Below, piece after piece: positions 1-14,562 of a DNA stretch of 64,000 nucleotides. Each line of letters starts with the position of its first letter. The stretch's first letter is position 1. Below the pieces are notes generated by a model. It was given only the letters and a program-made list of their open reading frames with translations. It ran no database searches and was not told where the DNA came from. Source of the DNA: Harmothoe impar (lineage: Eukaryota; Annelida; Polychaeta; Phyllodocida; Polynoidae); NCBI GenBank assembly GCA_947462335.1, contig OX381707.1, forward strand, positions 14,227,418 through 14,291,417, written 5' to 3'. Position numbers and translations under genes: made by a program.

Positions 1-264
1 GAATGTTCAGGGTACAATTTGGTAGAAAAAAAGTATCTATAAATGTATAGAAAGTGTCAGGGAGGTATCCCAAGCCATATTGGAATGCGATACAGCCACT
101 TTGGATGGATGAAATGTATAGAAACTTGATGAAATTCAAAAAACTGAAAGTGCAGCGTAATAGAGGATGAGGAGTAGTATATACATGAGAATTATGAACA
201 TGATTTGAGAATATTTTTGACAAGTCGGACAGGAACAAGAAATGCATCAATCTCATGATACTGA
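1..264. other. unassigned left edge
   Basis: No coding region, repeat or RNA gene is visible here. Similarity to the sequence near 40,030 begins at about 265. Confidence 0.5.
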
Positions 265-1318
265 GTCATATACTATTTAAAGAACTGTAAAATCCAGTCA
301 AAATGCTTTTTCACAAAACGAAAGAGAGACATAGGAGCAGATAGCTATATTTTAACCTTTAGGGGACAGCAAAGCAATTTATTTTGCACTGCTTCTTGTT
401 ACTTTAAAATTCATGCCTGACACATAACGTGCAAGGCTGCATTCATGCATCATGCCAAACCCAACCAGATTTTATACTTTGGATCAAGAGTTTCTAGATT
501 TACCCCAAAGTTTTATTTTTTCAAGTATTGATTTAAAAGTAATTCAGTTAGGCTAAAGAGGAAAATCACTGTTTATTGATGAGCAATAGTAGTGAAAGTA
601 TCTAGATTCTATTTTAAAGTATGCCATGATCTCCATGACAAAGAGACAATACCCTTATTTAGTCATCTTGCAATCTCACAAACTGATGACAATAAACTAC
701 CAGGATTGTATTTTTTTGCTCTCTCTTTGCAATCAAATCTTAAAAATAACAATCATAATGTCATACGATACACAAATAAATTGGCAACTAGGGCATTGAG
801 CAGAGGTAAATCAATCTTTTTGATTTTTTTAATGTATATCAAAGCAATACATTTTGACTATCATGGGTTGTTAAAATGCAACACACATTACATTTAAAAA
901 ATGCAGTTTGCTTGGTTAGGGTTCGTAAACTAGGCTGCAATAGAACACCACAAGCAGGTGCTTGTGGGATACATAATGCACGCTCACTCCCTGAGGACAA
1001 TGGCACGACAGCATATTTCCAAGCACTTGTCTAAAAAGTGGCAACAACATGACAAAGCAACCAAGGGGACTGAGGCAAGGATGAAATGAATACTAATAAG
1101 GCTTCCCTTTATAAACAGAATTGATTTTATTTAATTAGTTGTTGGCAAAATTGATATAGGGTAATTAATCAATGTTATTTAAGGCATTCTCCTTATTGTG
1201 TTAGCAAAGGTTGATGCTTGTTGGAGAATTGGGAAATCTGATAGCAGCAATAATTATTGTCCTCCATGAGTGATTCATTATGATTCAGCTCAGGAGCAGC
1301 TCTTAGTGCAGGGAGTTA

Positions 1319-1609
1319 GGGAGTGATCATTTATTATCAACAGGGTTGGGGGCAAAAAATAGTTGGACCCCTTGACCTGGGAGGGGGTGAAAAGAATTTG
1401 GACATCTAGACCGGGGGGTGAAAATAACTTCGACCCCTCTTGAGGGGGGGTAAAAACATTTTAACCTGTTTTGAGCCCAAAGAAAATTTTCAACCCGTAA
1501 GAGGGGGGTGGTGAAATATTTCGACCATTTGATTTGGGAGGTGTAAAAAATTTCACAGGCTTCGCGTGGAAACCCACCACTACCCTGTTCTTAAAATATG
1601 AGGACTGCC
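1319..1609. mobile_element. PIF/Harbinger-like MITE, G-rich, in copy A
   Basis: The left end GGGAGTGATCATTT is inversely matched at the right end, and TTA flanks both sides (1,316-1,318 and 1,610-1,612). A 3-bp TTA/TAA duplication is typical of PIF/Harbinger elements. The interior is a series of G-runs separated by AT-rich spacers of about 30-40 bp. The same insertion is in copy B at 41,106-41,439, so it predates the duplication. Confidence 0.7.
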
Positions 1610-1969
1610 TTATACTACACCGGTAAGCACCTGCTCGGGGATGTAACTAACAACTCCAGGACACCCATTCTCTATGGTAGATGAAGTGGATCATAAGGGG
1701 CATTCAATGATAAATGAACATCTTCATTCAACAGGTCTTTGATTTTTGATGAATTCATTTGCACTATACTGCGTGATGCAATACTTATGTCATTGAAGTA
1801 AACTGTTTTAAATTCATTTGCACAAACTATGTCTAAAGGGAATATTCCACTTACATAGGTCGGACCTAATTCTGTCAATGCCTTGTTGGTGGGGAACTCA
1901 GAGGCTCAATTCTAAATGGGAAATGCTCGAATCATAAGCAAAACATCTGGTAAAGATGTTTTTGTCCAG

Positions 1970-2055
1970 TGAGAGGGGGTAGGCAGGGAGGTAGGCAGGG
2001 ATGCAGGGAGGGAGGCAGGGAAGCAGGGAAGCAGGGAGGCAGGTAGGCAGGGAGG
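1970..2055. repeat. purine-rich minisatellite (GGCAGGGA-type)
   Basis: Irregular repeats of GGCAGGGAG/GTAGGCAGGG. Open frames on both strands are by-products of the repeat. Related arrays are at 3,583-3,640, 41,868-41,941 and 42,112-42,222. Confidence 0.85.
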
Positions 2056-2394
2056 GATGATTGCATTTCAAGGATTTTTATTGCCAGCATAAATTTCATT
2101 TTCTTCAGCACCAATAATTGGAGGACCTATCCTTCGGAAATCGCTTAACTCAGCACATGTATACATACATTTATGGTCCAATGAAGGGAATAACATCTTT
2201 CTATGTGTAAGATGAGCTTCTAGCCAGGAGTTGTATTTGTCATAATGGCATAGTGTATATGTTAAATACAGGTCTTACTTTTAAACTATATGCCTTGGAT
2301 AGAGTGTTGCTAGATTAAGTTCCGATTTGTAAGCAAATGAAAACATATGAAAGTTTATTTCCAGGGTCACACTTAAGTATCAGGCCTACCCTAT

Positions 2395-4790
2395 TTGTCA
2401 TACAGATTTTCATTGTATTGTTTCATACTTATTGATTTGTGTTTCACAACTGAATCTTCCAGGATATTGAATATGGTTCTTTTGATTATACCAAAGCTTT
2501 GCCTTTACCCTTACTATTGGTGGATCATGTGTTATAAATTGTATTGTATTATCATTTGTTTAGTCTTCATTAAGACTAATGGTCCAACCATTCCACCACC
2601 CCTGAGGGGCAACAGAGCACATTCTGCAAGGCCACCCCTTTAGGGACTGCCACACATCCAGTTCTGTCATTAATTTTGCAAAAGTTCTAAAATAGTTAAT
2701 AGTCTGGCGTTTTCTTGTTCCCCTCTTGTTCCCCAGACCACTCCTTGTCAGCTTCTGGGGAATCTCTAGTTAGATTTTTGCATATTTCAACATAGGCTGT
2801 AAATACCATTATAAATCTATGATCTGTGATATGAAAGATGTTCGGATGGTGAAGGTCCCTGCATGCAACCCGCTTGCTACAGTATAATAAGGCACTGGTA
2901 TAGGAAAAAGTGGTGTTTGGTTGTGACCAGTATTATAAGCGGAGATGCAGTAGACGTTTTCACTCAAATAGCCCTGGAATGGAACTCTTTGCGATCCTAT
3001 GTACACTTTAGAGACTCCTCTGTCTACAGTTGTAGCTCTTATACAAACATCACATCGGATAAAGGTCCATACAGGGTCACGTGGGGAGCAGATTGGTGGC
3101 TTGGATCTACAACTCATACATTTGTCTCACGTGTAATAGATTACAGACACTGGAGCAGGTGTTGGGTGATTTAAAGAGATAAACAACACTTCATCTTGCC
3201 TCCCCTCAGTACTCATGGAGATGGAGTTGGAGACAAGGGGCTACTCCTGTCTAGCACAGACCCGGGCAGGAAAACACTTTATGCTGATGAATGACTGTCT
3301 GGCAGGATTTTCGTATTACAGCCAGACAGGGGTGGGTTGATACGAGAAGCCCATGGTCTGAGCTAGTAACTTTATCCAGCACGTGCCTCTAGCATAGATT
3401 CATCTAGGGTTGGCCATATAACTTAAGGCAGGCAGTTTAGCATGTATTTACTCAAGCATACTAGCCACCCCTTAGGCCACAAAAACAAGGTTTATTTCAG
3501 GTCACCCGACCGACCCAAACAAAAGAGGTCCAGAGTTTTCGTCCAGAGCTAGCTTTCATCCAGAGCTTTAGTCAAAAGAGAGGGGGTAGGGAGGCAGGGA
3601 GGCAGGAAAAAGGGAAGCAGGGAGGCAGGGAGGCAGGAAGGGATGATTATTTGATAGCCATGTATACCTGGACGATTCAGCAAGATGTAAGGGGCTGCAT
3701 GAATTGTTCACTGTTATATGTAAGGGTTAAATCATACACAACAAATTGTCCAATGCATTGCTTTCGTCCAGAGCTTTCGTCCAGAGCTACCTTTCATCCA
3801 GAGCTTTTGTCCATTTGGCATTTATTCAATTCACAATTACAAGAGTCCTTCAATTTTCTTAATCGGGTATCAAAAAGAATAATCTTACATTCTTATTTCT
3901 TTGTCATACAGATTTTCATTGTATTGTTTCATACTTTTGATTTTTGTTACACAACTGAATCTTCCAGGATATTGAATATAGTTCTTTTGATTATACCAGC
4001 GCTTTACGTTCACCCTGCTTTTGGTGGGTTATGTGTTATAAATTGTATTGTATTGTCATGTGTATAGTCTTCATTAAGACTAATGGTCCACCTACCATTC
4101 AGCCATCCTTGAGGGGCAACATAGCATATACATACTCTACAGTGCCACCCCTTAAGGGAGTCCTGCACCTCCACTTCTTTATACCACTACTTTATACTAC
4201 TAGCTTTATGTAGTATACAAGAGATGTGAAATGCTTTGTTCTCCATGCCCGCCCTGGTATAAGCGGAGGTGCATGTGTTCACTATAATAGACCTGGAATG
4301 GAACTCCTTGCGATCCTTGCATATTAAGAAACTCCTCTGTCTACCGTTGTAGCTCTTATACATACATCACATAGGGAAAAGGTCCATACAGGGTCATGTG
4401 GGGAACAGATTGGTGGCTTGGATCTACAACTCATACATTTGTCTCACATATAATAGATAACAGACGCTGGAGCAGGTGTTGGGTGATTTAAAGAGATTAA
4501 CAACACTTCATCTTGCCTCCCCTCAGTACTCATGGAGATGGAGTTGGAGACAAGGGGCTACTACTGTCTAGCACATACCGGGGGAGGAAAACACTTTATG
4601 CTGATGAATGACTGTCTGGCAGGATTTTCGTATTACAGCCAGACAGGGGTGGCTGATACGAGAAGCCCATGGTCTGAGCTAGTACCTTTACTTTATCCAG
4701 CACATGCTTCTAGCATAGATTCACCTAGGGTTGGTCATATAATAGACAGCTTTGTGTTGGTATTTTCTCAAGCATTCTAGACACCCCAAA
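2395..4790 (+). repeat. local duplication within copy A (about 2,395-3,480 and 3,900-4,790)
   Basis: The stretch starting at about 2,395 recurs, with indels, at about 3,900: the cataCAGATTTTCATTGTATTG start, the block around 2,570-2,640, and the block ending in the GACTGTCTGGCAGG segment (3,290 and 4,610). Copy B has only one equivalent (about 42,840-44,110). A purine-rich minisatellite (3,583-3,640) separates the two units. Confidence 0.7.
3583..3640. repeat. purine-rich minisatellite (GGCAGGGAG-type)
   Basis: Short array of GGCAGGGAG-like units between the two halves of the local duplication. Confidence 0.8.
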
Positions 4791-6683
4791 ACACTTGGTG
4801 TATACAAGTATATTAAAAGAACGCCTTAGAATGTTATGATGATTGCATTTCTACAGATCCATGTGTCCGACTCAAGGTATGGCCAATTCAAGTGAACCGG
4901 AGCTTTCTACACGTCTAGTTCACATCTAGCAACATTCTCTGGACCCACATTGCAAATGAGTTTCCTTGAGATATGATCTTAAACACAGGACACTGATGAG
5001 TGACCAGTGCATGACTGGGGATGTAGGTAAGTAGGCAGGTTAACCATGTAAGGCACTCAATGGCTGAAGAGGACATGCCGGAGCATAATGAGTAAATAAC
5101 GGGATAAATAGTAATAAATCATATTGGTTTACCCTAAAGCCACAGGTGCACTCTTCATTCTTCTATACCATGACTGTGACACTGTTGTACAGAGAAGTAA
5201 TGGAGAATTCTTGTGCATAGGCCTAACATACCGAAAAACATAATCTGCATCACGTTTGGGCCAATTGTATAAGCCTCACTGGAGGTATTGGTGTCATGTC
5301 TTGGTGACCTTGGTACTGTATCATACTAGCAACAACCCGCGTATACATAAGCCTCAGGCCATCTCTGGGCAGGGCCTATAAGCTGAGGCAAAAAAAGGTC
5401 AGGTAACATGGAAAGAAAATGTAGGGTCGGTAGGTCGGATTTAAAAATAGAAAAATTTCTTAACATGAAAGTACTAGCCTCTCCAAAGACCCTAAAGTTG
5501 ACCAAAAAAGGGTAAAAATACGAAAATTTCTTTGAAATTTGAGTACTAGCTGTAGCTTCTACGCAAGAATTAACTGCAGTTGGAGACAATTGACTGCCAC
5601 TGTCTGAGGCAGTTAAAGGTCCCGACCATCCCTATTTATAGGGCTGAGTACCTGCCCCGACTCCACTCCGTCCCTGGGTACCAAGATTTACGCCTTTAAG
5701 CCAAGATCTGGGTATTAAAAGGTTTTGTGGTAATGAATTGCTGTCTGGTTTAGTACCTTCAGACAGGAATGGGTGAATACAGGATCCGCATGGTCTGGTC
5801 TGAACCTATAGTGTCTCAGCATGGACAGGCTCATAGGTCATAACAGGTTAAACCCCCAGCTCCCCTATATATAAGGCTGAGCACTTATCCCAGTCCCACT
5901 TTGACTGTCGCTGGAGGGCTACAGAGATCTTTGTATTTAAGGTAGAAGTCAACAGAGCTACTAGCAAAATGAGAAACATGAAGCGTGATTGATAGTTTTC
6001 CCTTTACTTGTTTACTAGGTACTAACAATTTTATTCAAAAGGATTATTTCCCTTTCTATTCACGACAAGTGTGTATAAGCGTTGGGAAAAAACACAAAAA
6101 ACAACAACAAAAAACATAAAGAGTCTTATGAGGAGGAGTAGGCTCTATGACCAAGCATGAGTGAGTAGTGCTTCAATGGGGATGAAGGTAAATGTGGTGC
6201 AGGTCAGCGGGGTTATCGGGTTATCCATATTAGGCCCTGGATGGCTGAGGAGAAGATGAAGCATGGTAAGTGGACAAAGTAATTCACTCTACCTAGTTTC
6301 ACCCTCCGGCCGCAAGGGCAGTCTTCTCCTTCTCCACCTTGGCATAGAACCTAGCAGTGCACCCTTTGTACCCTAAAAAGGGATATTTGTATGCAGCCAT
6401 TTTCTAATGCCCAATCTCATACCTGTTCCAAGGCTATTTCTGCCTGTCAAACAGCTAACCTGTCAGATTTCCTAGTTCACTGCTGTGATCCAAGCTTAAG
6501 CTGTTTGTAATACTGACATTATCTGCCTGGCTTTATACATCTTTCCTCTTCAGTTATATGTGATATTGTTGCCAGAAAATGTTTCCCGTATACTGATATA
6601 TGTAATCCTGGATGGAATAGGTCTACTCCTTAATCAGTCAACTGATTTACACCAGCACACACATATTATGAATACACATTGTA

Positions 6684-7048
6684 GTGGCCAATCAAAACGT
6701 TTTTGACCGGGTGACGTCTTTCACCGGATGCCAGCTGACCGGCTGACATGAAACGGTTTATTCAGGGCAGGCAAAGCCATATATGAAGATACAACCACTG
6801 CAATTTTATTTATCCCTTACATATTAAAGAAGAAATGTATTTTTCTTAAATATTCTTTTTATGGTGGCCGGTCAAAGCTGGCACCCGGTCAAAGCTGGCA
6901 CCCGGTCAAAGCTGGCACCCAGTCAAAGCTGGCACCCGGTCAAAGCTGGCACCCGGTCAAAGCTGGTACCCGGTCAAAGCTGGCACCCGGTCAAAGCTGG
7001 CACCCGGTCAAAGATGTTTTAATTGGCCTGATCTCATGAGACACAGCC
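6684..7048. mobile_element. MITE with internal 17-bp minisatellite, copy A
   Basis: The right end reads GAGACACAGCC, the terminus of the family defined at 11,185-11,704. The left end keeps only the subterminal inverted match (GGCCAATCAAAACG against a similar inverted sequence near 7,016-7,028). The right subterminal part is an array of about nine 17-bp units (CCGGTCAAAGCTGGCAC). The same insertion with fewer units is in copy B at 46,006-46,374, so the array changed length after the duplication. Confidence 0.75.
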
Positions 7049-8895
7049 ACAGACAAACGGTTTGAGAACAGTGAATCTTTAGCTTATATGATGTGAACAC
7101 CGCAGTAAGGGATCCTGATAACCCCCTCTGCAGCAGGATGCAAAGTCTTTTGTACCTACAAGAGGCTGTTACAGAAAACAATGTATGAAATAATATTATT
7201 GTTAATTTACGGTAATACTTAACCAACTTACTTATTTGATAACTTATGTTAATGTTAACGTGAATTCAATGATACACTTAAAGTTTTCAAATTTTACGTT
7301 AATATCTTCAAATTTAAGCTTATTACTCTCAATATCAGCACCATGTCACCATAGTTACATTGTTAAACTTACATTGTTATTCTGTAACAGCCCCCAAAAC
7401 ACACTAAAAGCACAACAGGAAAGCACACAGACCCTACGGACGTCTCCTACTCCTCAGTTCCGGGGTCCGGAGGAGACCTCTACATAGAGTAGACAAATGA
7501 GGTATCTGTACATTTGGTGGGTAATGGCAGTTGACATAGTACATAGTGTTTAGGTAATTCTACATATTCTATTAGCATTTATAACGGAAGACATTTACAC
7601 AATGTAAAATCTGTATCGTGCCTTTGCTGCATTGACAGGAAGGATATATTGTAGTTATTCCAAAACATTTTACCTCTGTGCAATAGTCATTTTTTATCTT
7701 AACTACCACACAGAGATTTATGAAATAATTCAAATAGTCTATTATTAAAGGGAGAAGCCAGGGTTCGATTAATTTTGATCTATCAACAACTTCTCTTAAT
7801 CACTTGGGACTATATTAGTTTGATACAACCTTAGCCATCTGTACATAAGATAATGTCATAGATTTTACTACCAAAATGATAGTGATTCATTGATGAATCA
7901 ATAGGGTTTGGGAATTATTCAAAAAAATTCTAGTCGGTCTAAACACCTAATATAGTATCTTTAAGCAACATAAATAACAGTGACAAGATGTTTAGAACAC
8001 CATAATTTGGCATATAAAGGGTTAGTAGAGGTGAGATAGGACATGGACAAGAGAGAAATACGATTTTATAATGATTATAGTTTTTTTGCACCAGGTGCCA
8101 TATGCGTAGACCTTTAAGTCAGTTATAGTTGAATTATTTAAACAGTCTCTCAGTTTTAGAAAGCTGAATACAATGTCCTTCAAATGGCTGCTGCAATACC
8201 AGAACATTTGTTGCACCTGTTATATGTGGCAGACAGTTTGGACCAGCTGTAATATACCTCTTAAAGAATCGTACAATCCAATCAAAATGCATTTACGCAA
8301 GACCTATGAGAAGACCAAGGTTCCTATAGCTATTCCTTATTCAATAATCATAAGCGACTGATCTATTATGTCTAAGCTGGGTCATAAAGGCCTATAAAGG
8401 GGGCAGTTCTACAGACATCTTTAGCAAGAAATACAGCGTTTTCTTGGTGTAAGATGCACCGACACATTATATCACAAGAGAGGATCCAATGCTAAGTGTA
8501 AGCCTAGCCTTTTGTGCTGCATTGACCTATGGTCTTTACTGTCTTTACTAATACTGATCATGATATACACCCTGTATGGTAGACATAGCCATGCCTGGTT
8601 GGCACACCCATACCCAGAGAAATGGGCCAGAAACATGCAAGTTCTCAATTTTGATGTTTTATGATGGGGCTTAAACCTGCCTAGTATATCCTTCATTGCC
8701 TTGTTGTAGGATGACCTAAATGCCTGTTATGATAAATTTCTTAACTCAGATTATGTGACAACCCTCTCCCTACCCTGACCCATTGATGTACAGAGCCTCT
8801 AATGCAGTAATATTATGAATAGGCCAACGACAATTAAGCTCAACGCTAATCCTTTTAGAATAGTATAGTGCTTGAATGGAGTGAGTCATTAGCAA

Positions 8896-9017
8896 GGTTT
8901 AGATCAGGACGTGTACAGCAATGTGTTAGCATTGGTGTAGAGGTATACATACATCTACACCAATGCTAATAGGCTATATATTGCTGCACAGGTTACAAGT
9001 ATACTTATCTAAACCGC
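8896..9017. repeat. fold-back (hairpin) sequence
   Basis: Imperfect palindrome of about 120 bp. The core arms AGCATTGGTGTAG and CTACACCAATGCT are perfect and flanked by weaker pairing (CAGCAAT with ATTGCTG; GGTTTAGAT with ATCTAAACC). It lies in a stretch absent from copy B, so it may be a MITE or MITE remnant. Confidence 0.65.
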
Positions 9018-11184
9018 ACTATTTGTTCAGTGATTAATCTGGCCAATACTACAGTCACCTTATTGAAGTTATAAGGTTTGATGCAATGTCATGCTTAATG
9101 GGTTGATACACTGCACCAATGCTGCCCTTTTGGAAGCTCTACCTGAAGAATTACTTTAGCAGGGTTGTATTCATGCATCATACCGAAAAAAGTTTGCTTT
9201 AGGGTAATATCCTGATTTAACCTATTTCCCTTCCCACAATTTAATTGGATTGAACTCCCAGGCTTGCATAATTTCACTCCACTCTATTCTTTCTTATATA
9301 AAGATTGGTCAGTGATGGTTATTCAACCCCAGGGAGAGGGGGGGGGGTTACTGAGCCCCAGCTATACTGGTACATGTGGTCATGTTTTGAAGGAACATAT
9401 ATGTGAATTTATGTCATCCCCTTGGGAGTCAAAAGGCGAACTCCTCAAGATAATCAAGGGTTTCCTCAAGGATCACCTTCAGTATAGTAGGTTGAGTGGT
9501 ATATATATGTATATTTTAAAGCATAACCTTGGATTTGGTACCAGGTAGTAAACTGGAGGTTAAATGTGGTTAGAAATACAATCATATTCTTAATTGAATA
9601 TTTTCACTTTAAAGTGATAATTCAGAAAACAATTTGATTCGCTTTGTTAAGCCCCTCACCATGAAAGTATAATTCAGAAAACAATTTGATTTGCTTTGTT
9701 AAGGTTCACCAACCAGACTAGAAAAGAAAATCTCCAGGGACTCATAACGCTGCTGCTCCAACTGGAAATAAAGATCTCGCTCTGAGGATATTGACAATAC
9801 TGTACACCTGTAGGCAATTGTCTAAAGGGTAGAAAGAACATTCATATGAGAGCAAGAAGGGAGCTGAGACAGCGATGAAATGGATACTAATATAACTTCT
9901 CTTAGCAAACTGCTTCTAGATATTTTATTCTCTTAGTTCATCATGAAAGTGATAAGATTAATCAATCAATGTTATTTAAGATATTAATTGTGTTAGCAAA
10001 GGTTGATGCTTGAGGGAGAATTGGGAAACCTGATAGCAGCAATAATTGTCCTCCGTGAGTGATTCATAAAGATTCAGCTCAGAAGCGTCTCTTGGTGTTG
10101 TAGGGAGGGACTAAGGCAGTAGTCACCTGCTCATGGATGTCACAAACGACTCCCAGACACCATAGAGTAGATATTCTGATGCAGTAGTGCACCGAATTAT
10201 CAATGGTACACCATAACAGGGAGGGTTGAGTCTAATAAGTTTGATATTGCAATTAGTTTTAATTTAATGCTCTGTATTGTCGGACCACATCACCCAACAA
10301 TGCCATTCATAATTATCATCAATAATGTTTGGGGCTTGGAGCTGAAGAAGAGGTTTCAAGCAAAACTATATATGAGACACCTCAAGCATCATGCTGATGC
10401 TCACATCCTTTTTTTAATCTGTTTGCTTATAATCCTTGTTCTCAGGATGTATCATATACAACCACCCATTAGAAGAGGTCAGAGAAGCCAATACGTCTGA
10501 GAATTCGAAGGCATTCAGTTGTCTTGGTGTAGTGCTACTGGCTTATCTATCCTATCAATGAAGTGTTTTAAACGTCCATGGAATATGGTGTTCAATGAAT
10601 GAATATAGTTGTGCTTGTACACCATGGTGGTGAGCATTTGTTTATGTATCTCATATATCTTGAAATATGTTTAACTGGCTCGGGTGAACCAGTTTACTAT
10701 AAGTGGGGTGAACCCTTGCTTGACCAAATATGACACAAAACCAAAGGAACATTTACCTCCACAGCTATCTTGAAATAATGACTATATTTACACTATATTC
10801 AATGTTCTCTATAGAACTAATAATCCCTCTTACCATTGCAGACCCACAGCAGCAGAGCTCTCTAGGTGGTCAATTATAGATGATACCCCCTGTGAGACAT
10901 GTCAGTCACATTGTAGAGTCCCTCCCTTAGACAGCCGCACAGGTCAATGCCCTATCCTGGAGCTCCTTTGGGAATTACGCCCACTGCTCCATTTTCTACC
11001 CATATGCACATATATTCATCAAGTAGTTCTTTGACTATGGGGACTCTCGCTCCCAGTTTGACATGATATATTGCAAAATTGATGAAAAAACGCCTCTGTC
11101 ACTTCCCGTTTCAGAGCACTAGTCAATGCTAAACTTTATCTCTTGCTCCTTCTAATTCTTTAGAGATGCACTTGTTTACTATAA

Positions 11185-11704
11185 GGCTGTGTCTCAAGAA
11201 CTTGGGCCAATGTTTTCATCTCTGACCAGGTGCCAGCTCCGACCGGATGCCAGCTCTGACTGGGTGCCAGCTCTAATTGGGTGACAACTCTGACCGGGTG
11301 CCAGCTCTGACTGGCCTGATTAAAAGATGGGTTGTTTAGGGCAGATGATGATGAAAATGGGCAACTAATTACTAGTTTAAAGAGTTAAAACATCCATTAA
11401 CCTTTTCAGCCAAATTCTTTCTACATCTGCCCTAAATAACCTGGTTTTATTCATGCCGGTCAGAGCTGGCGCCCGGTCAGAGCTGGCACCCGGTCAGAGA
11501 TGGCACCCGGTCAGAGCTGGCACCCGGTCAGAGCTGGCACCCGGTCAGAGCTGGCACCCAGTCAGAGCTGGCACCCGGTCAGAGCTGGCACCCGGTCAGA
11601 GCTGGCACCCGGTCAGAGCCGGCACCCGGTCAGAGCTGGCACCCGGTCAGAGCTGGCACCCAGTCAGAGACGAATACGTTGGCCCAAGTTCGTGAGACAC
11701 AGCC
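11185..11704. mobile_element. complete MITE with GGCTGTGTCTC TIRs and minisatellite interior
   Basis: The element begins GGCTGTGTCTC and ends GAGACACAGCC, flanked by ATAA on both sides (11,181-11,184 and 11,705-11,708). Copy B has the empty site with one ATAA at 49,743-49,746. Inside both ends are inverted arrays of a 17-bp unit (GGTCAGAGCTGGCACCC): about five degraded units on the left and about a dozen on the right, around a unique AT-rich core. The 4-bp TSD is confirmed by the copy at 34,291-34,556 (TGTT). Open frames over the array are repeat artefacts. Confidence 0.9.
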
Positions 11705-14562
11705 ATAAACACCTCAAAGCTACTCTTCAAGGTCGTATTTCAATGTCATAACGAGGCTGATACGCTCCCAGAGAGAGCCCTTAAAGGGTTAGGATCAAAA
11801 TCTTAGTAGTCATTTAGATGTAGAGAAGTGTCTCCTGTGGGGAAAAGTATTCATAATAGTCCCAGTGTCCTTAATTTAGTGGTTGCAGACTGTCGACCTG
11901 GGTGATCTGGGTCACTCTCAGTATATGGACTTGCATATTTAAAATACTCAGCTATACATTTCCATCTCATTCTACACTCCTAAACACCCTCTATATAGTT
12001 TACTATTATCTACGACACTTAGATAATGTAAAGAGACACAGATATAAATAGCTTTGTGATAATGGATTGCCATCTGGCCAGATTTACTTAGTACCTCAAA
12101 ACAGGGGTGGGTGGAAACAGGAAACACTTGGACTGAAATGATGAGCTAGTACCTCTGCTATACCAGCCCTAGACGTCTGTCCGCAATATGTACTTCCAGT
12201 TCATAACAGGTCACAGCAGCAGTCCCCAAGAGAGATTCCCTGAAGCATAATGACAGGGCACCAGGGACTGATGAGGGGGAGTTGGTCCTCTGACCAGAGC
12301 ATGAGGGGGCAGTGGATGTAGGCCTTGGATGTAGGTAAATGGGGTGTAGGTCAGCAGGGTTATCAGGTTACCCATATGAGGCCCTGGATGGCTGAGAGGA
12401 AAAGAGGGAAGATAAGTAGATAAACAGATACTTCACCTTACCTGGTTTTAACCTTTGACCCAAAGTGCATCATCCATCCTGTTTTACCTCCCAGTCTCCA
12501 TGCTTCCTTCCTGGTTGGTACGTTTTAAAGCTCCTCACGAAAGGACTGAGTGGTTGTTGTTGGTTTAGGCTTACTGTCTTGCACTGTCCTCAGAAGAAAG
12601 CCAATGCATCAGGTCACTCACCTATGTATCTCCTGTCCAGCATCCCCATTCTACTGGAGTGAAGTAAGCAGACACTATCATTGCATTAGTACTGGATGTT
12701 ATTTCTGCTCATACACTGAAAATCCATAGGTTGAAAGGGTTAGTCAGTACAGACTATCCTAGGTTCATTATATGTGTGTTAGTCACAATGGCAAAGTTAT
12801 ATTCAAAAATGACTGAGGGGTCAGTCAGTAGTGGCTAACCTAGGTTAACCATTGGTGTGTTGTATTTGTGTACCACTAGTTGGTGCCACCTGTAAGATAC
12901 TTTGATGACCACTCAGTGCCCCCCCCCTACAAAATTAAAAGACTAAGGTGGGTTGGTCAGTACTGACCAACCTGATAATAATAACTTACCTAGGTTGGTC
13001 GTATAGGGAGCCAACAAATGACTAACTAGATTAGGTACTAGTGACTGAGAGATTGGTCATATAGGGAGCCTAGAGATATCAGTGCAGGTGGGTTTGAAGG
13101 AACTTTAGGGAAGCTCTTTGGGGTGGAAGCAATGTTAGTATAGTGCATATTTGTATATATCACTTATAGTAGAACAAAGTTAGTCACAGGGTGAGTTATT
13201 TGTCTTACCCCTATTGTTGTAGCCACAGGACATGACAGTATTCTTCAGGGAGGTGTTATGTTAGTTTTCATTTCAGGTACTTTAATGTACGATATGTTTC
13301 AACGGTGAATTGAATAAGTGAATTGAATAAGAACATGAACCAATGTATTTTTAGGTTTTACACTTTCTTGATTAAAAAACAGAATGTTGACTATAATGAA
13401 TATATCAGTGTTAATAATTTGTCGGATACCTGATTTGTCTCGTGCCAACCTCCTTCACTGGCATTAAAATCTATAAAGTCCTGACTATGTCACCATTGGA
13501 ATCCTATGAAACCTGTCTATATAATATAACATACTGTCATGTTTGATTATAGAGGCTGATGCAATACTATGTATCTCCCTTTGCAAACACAGTTAATGCT
13601 GAGCCATGGGACCACTGATTGTAATGTTGTTATATACTCCAGCAGTAGCAGACCCTGTAGGAGTCATGTGATAATGTGACATAGGCCAAAATTGAATTAA
13701 ATCTATTAATTTGAAGTTGTAGATATATCTGGCTGACAGGAAACAAATAGTTTACCACATAAACTGCAGGGGTAGACAAGAAGAGAACATTAAAGATTCA
13801 TATAATCATGAATGATCCGACACAAAAAGAACCAACCTGCTGAATCATGCGCCTAATAAGTGTCGATATAACATATGAGCACCATGCCAATTGCCATAGT
13901 TACATCTTCATTTCCTGAGGCCAATTTTTTGTCCTTTGCTCCCATGCTAATATTCCAAATATATACTATCTCATCAAATTTCACTTTGCGTTCTTGCTTA
14001 CCTCGGCAGTTTATCTGCTGAATTATATAGTACCCCTTGGGGCAGACAACCACAATTTCTGTGTTTATCTTTTCAACAAGCCATCTGCTCAGAATTCTCC
14101 CACAGGGTTTACTAGCTACTGCGTTAGAAAAGAACAGTATTTATTTTCACATAGGGACTGAAGGACTTCATTACAGTTGGAATTTTGTTCTTGCCATCCC
14201 TCTGTCCTTCAGAATTATTTATATCATATACATAGAGGATTCACTGGAGCTTTTTACACAAATGTCTCCTGTCATCAAACAGTATACCGGCCATAGCCGA
14301 CCAACCTGATTTTGCTAAATGTTTCACCATACTTCAGTATTATCTCTGGTGATAAAACATTTTTGACATTTTTTTCATGGGGAGGCACATTATATAGCAT
14401 TGCCTTCTACTTTTACCATGTTATCATACACACCTTCAGTGCAGAGGTATAATAACGACATTGCTATAGTTTTTTATTTATATATTAGCTAGTTTGCCTT
14501 GATAATTACTGTAGGCTAGAAACCATAATCTTACAGCATTGACTCATTCAGGACTACATAAA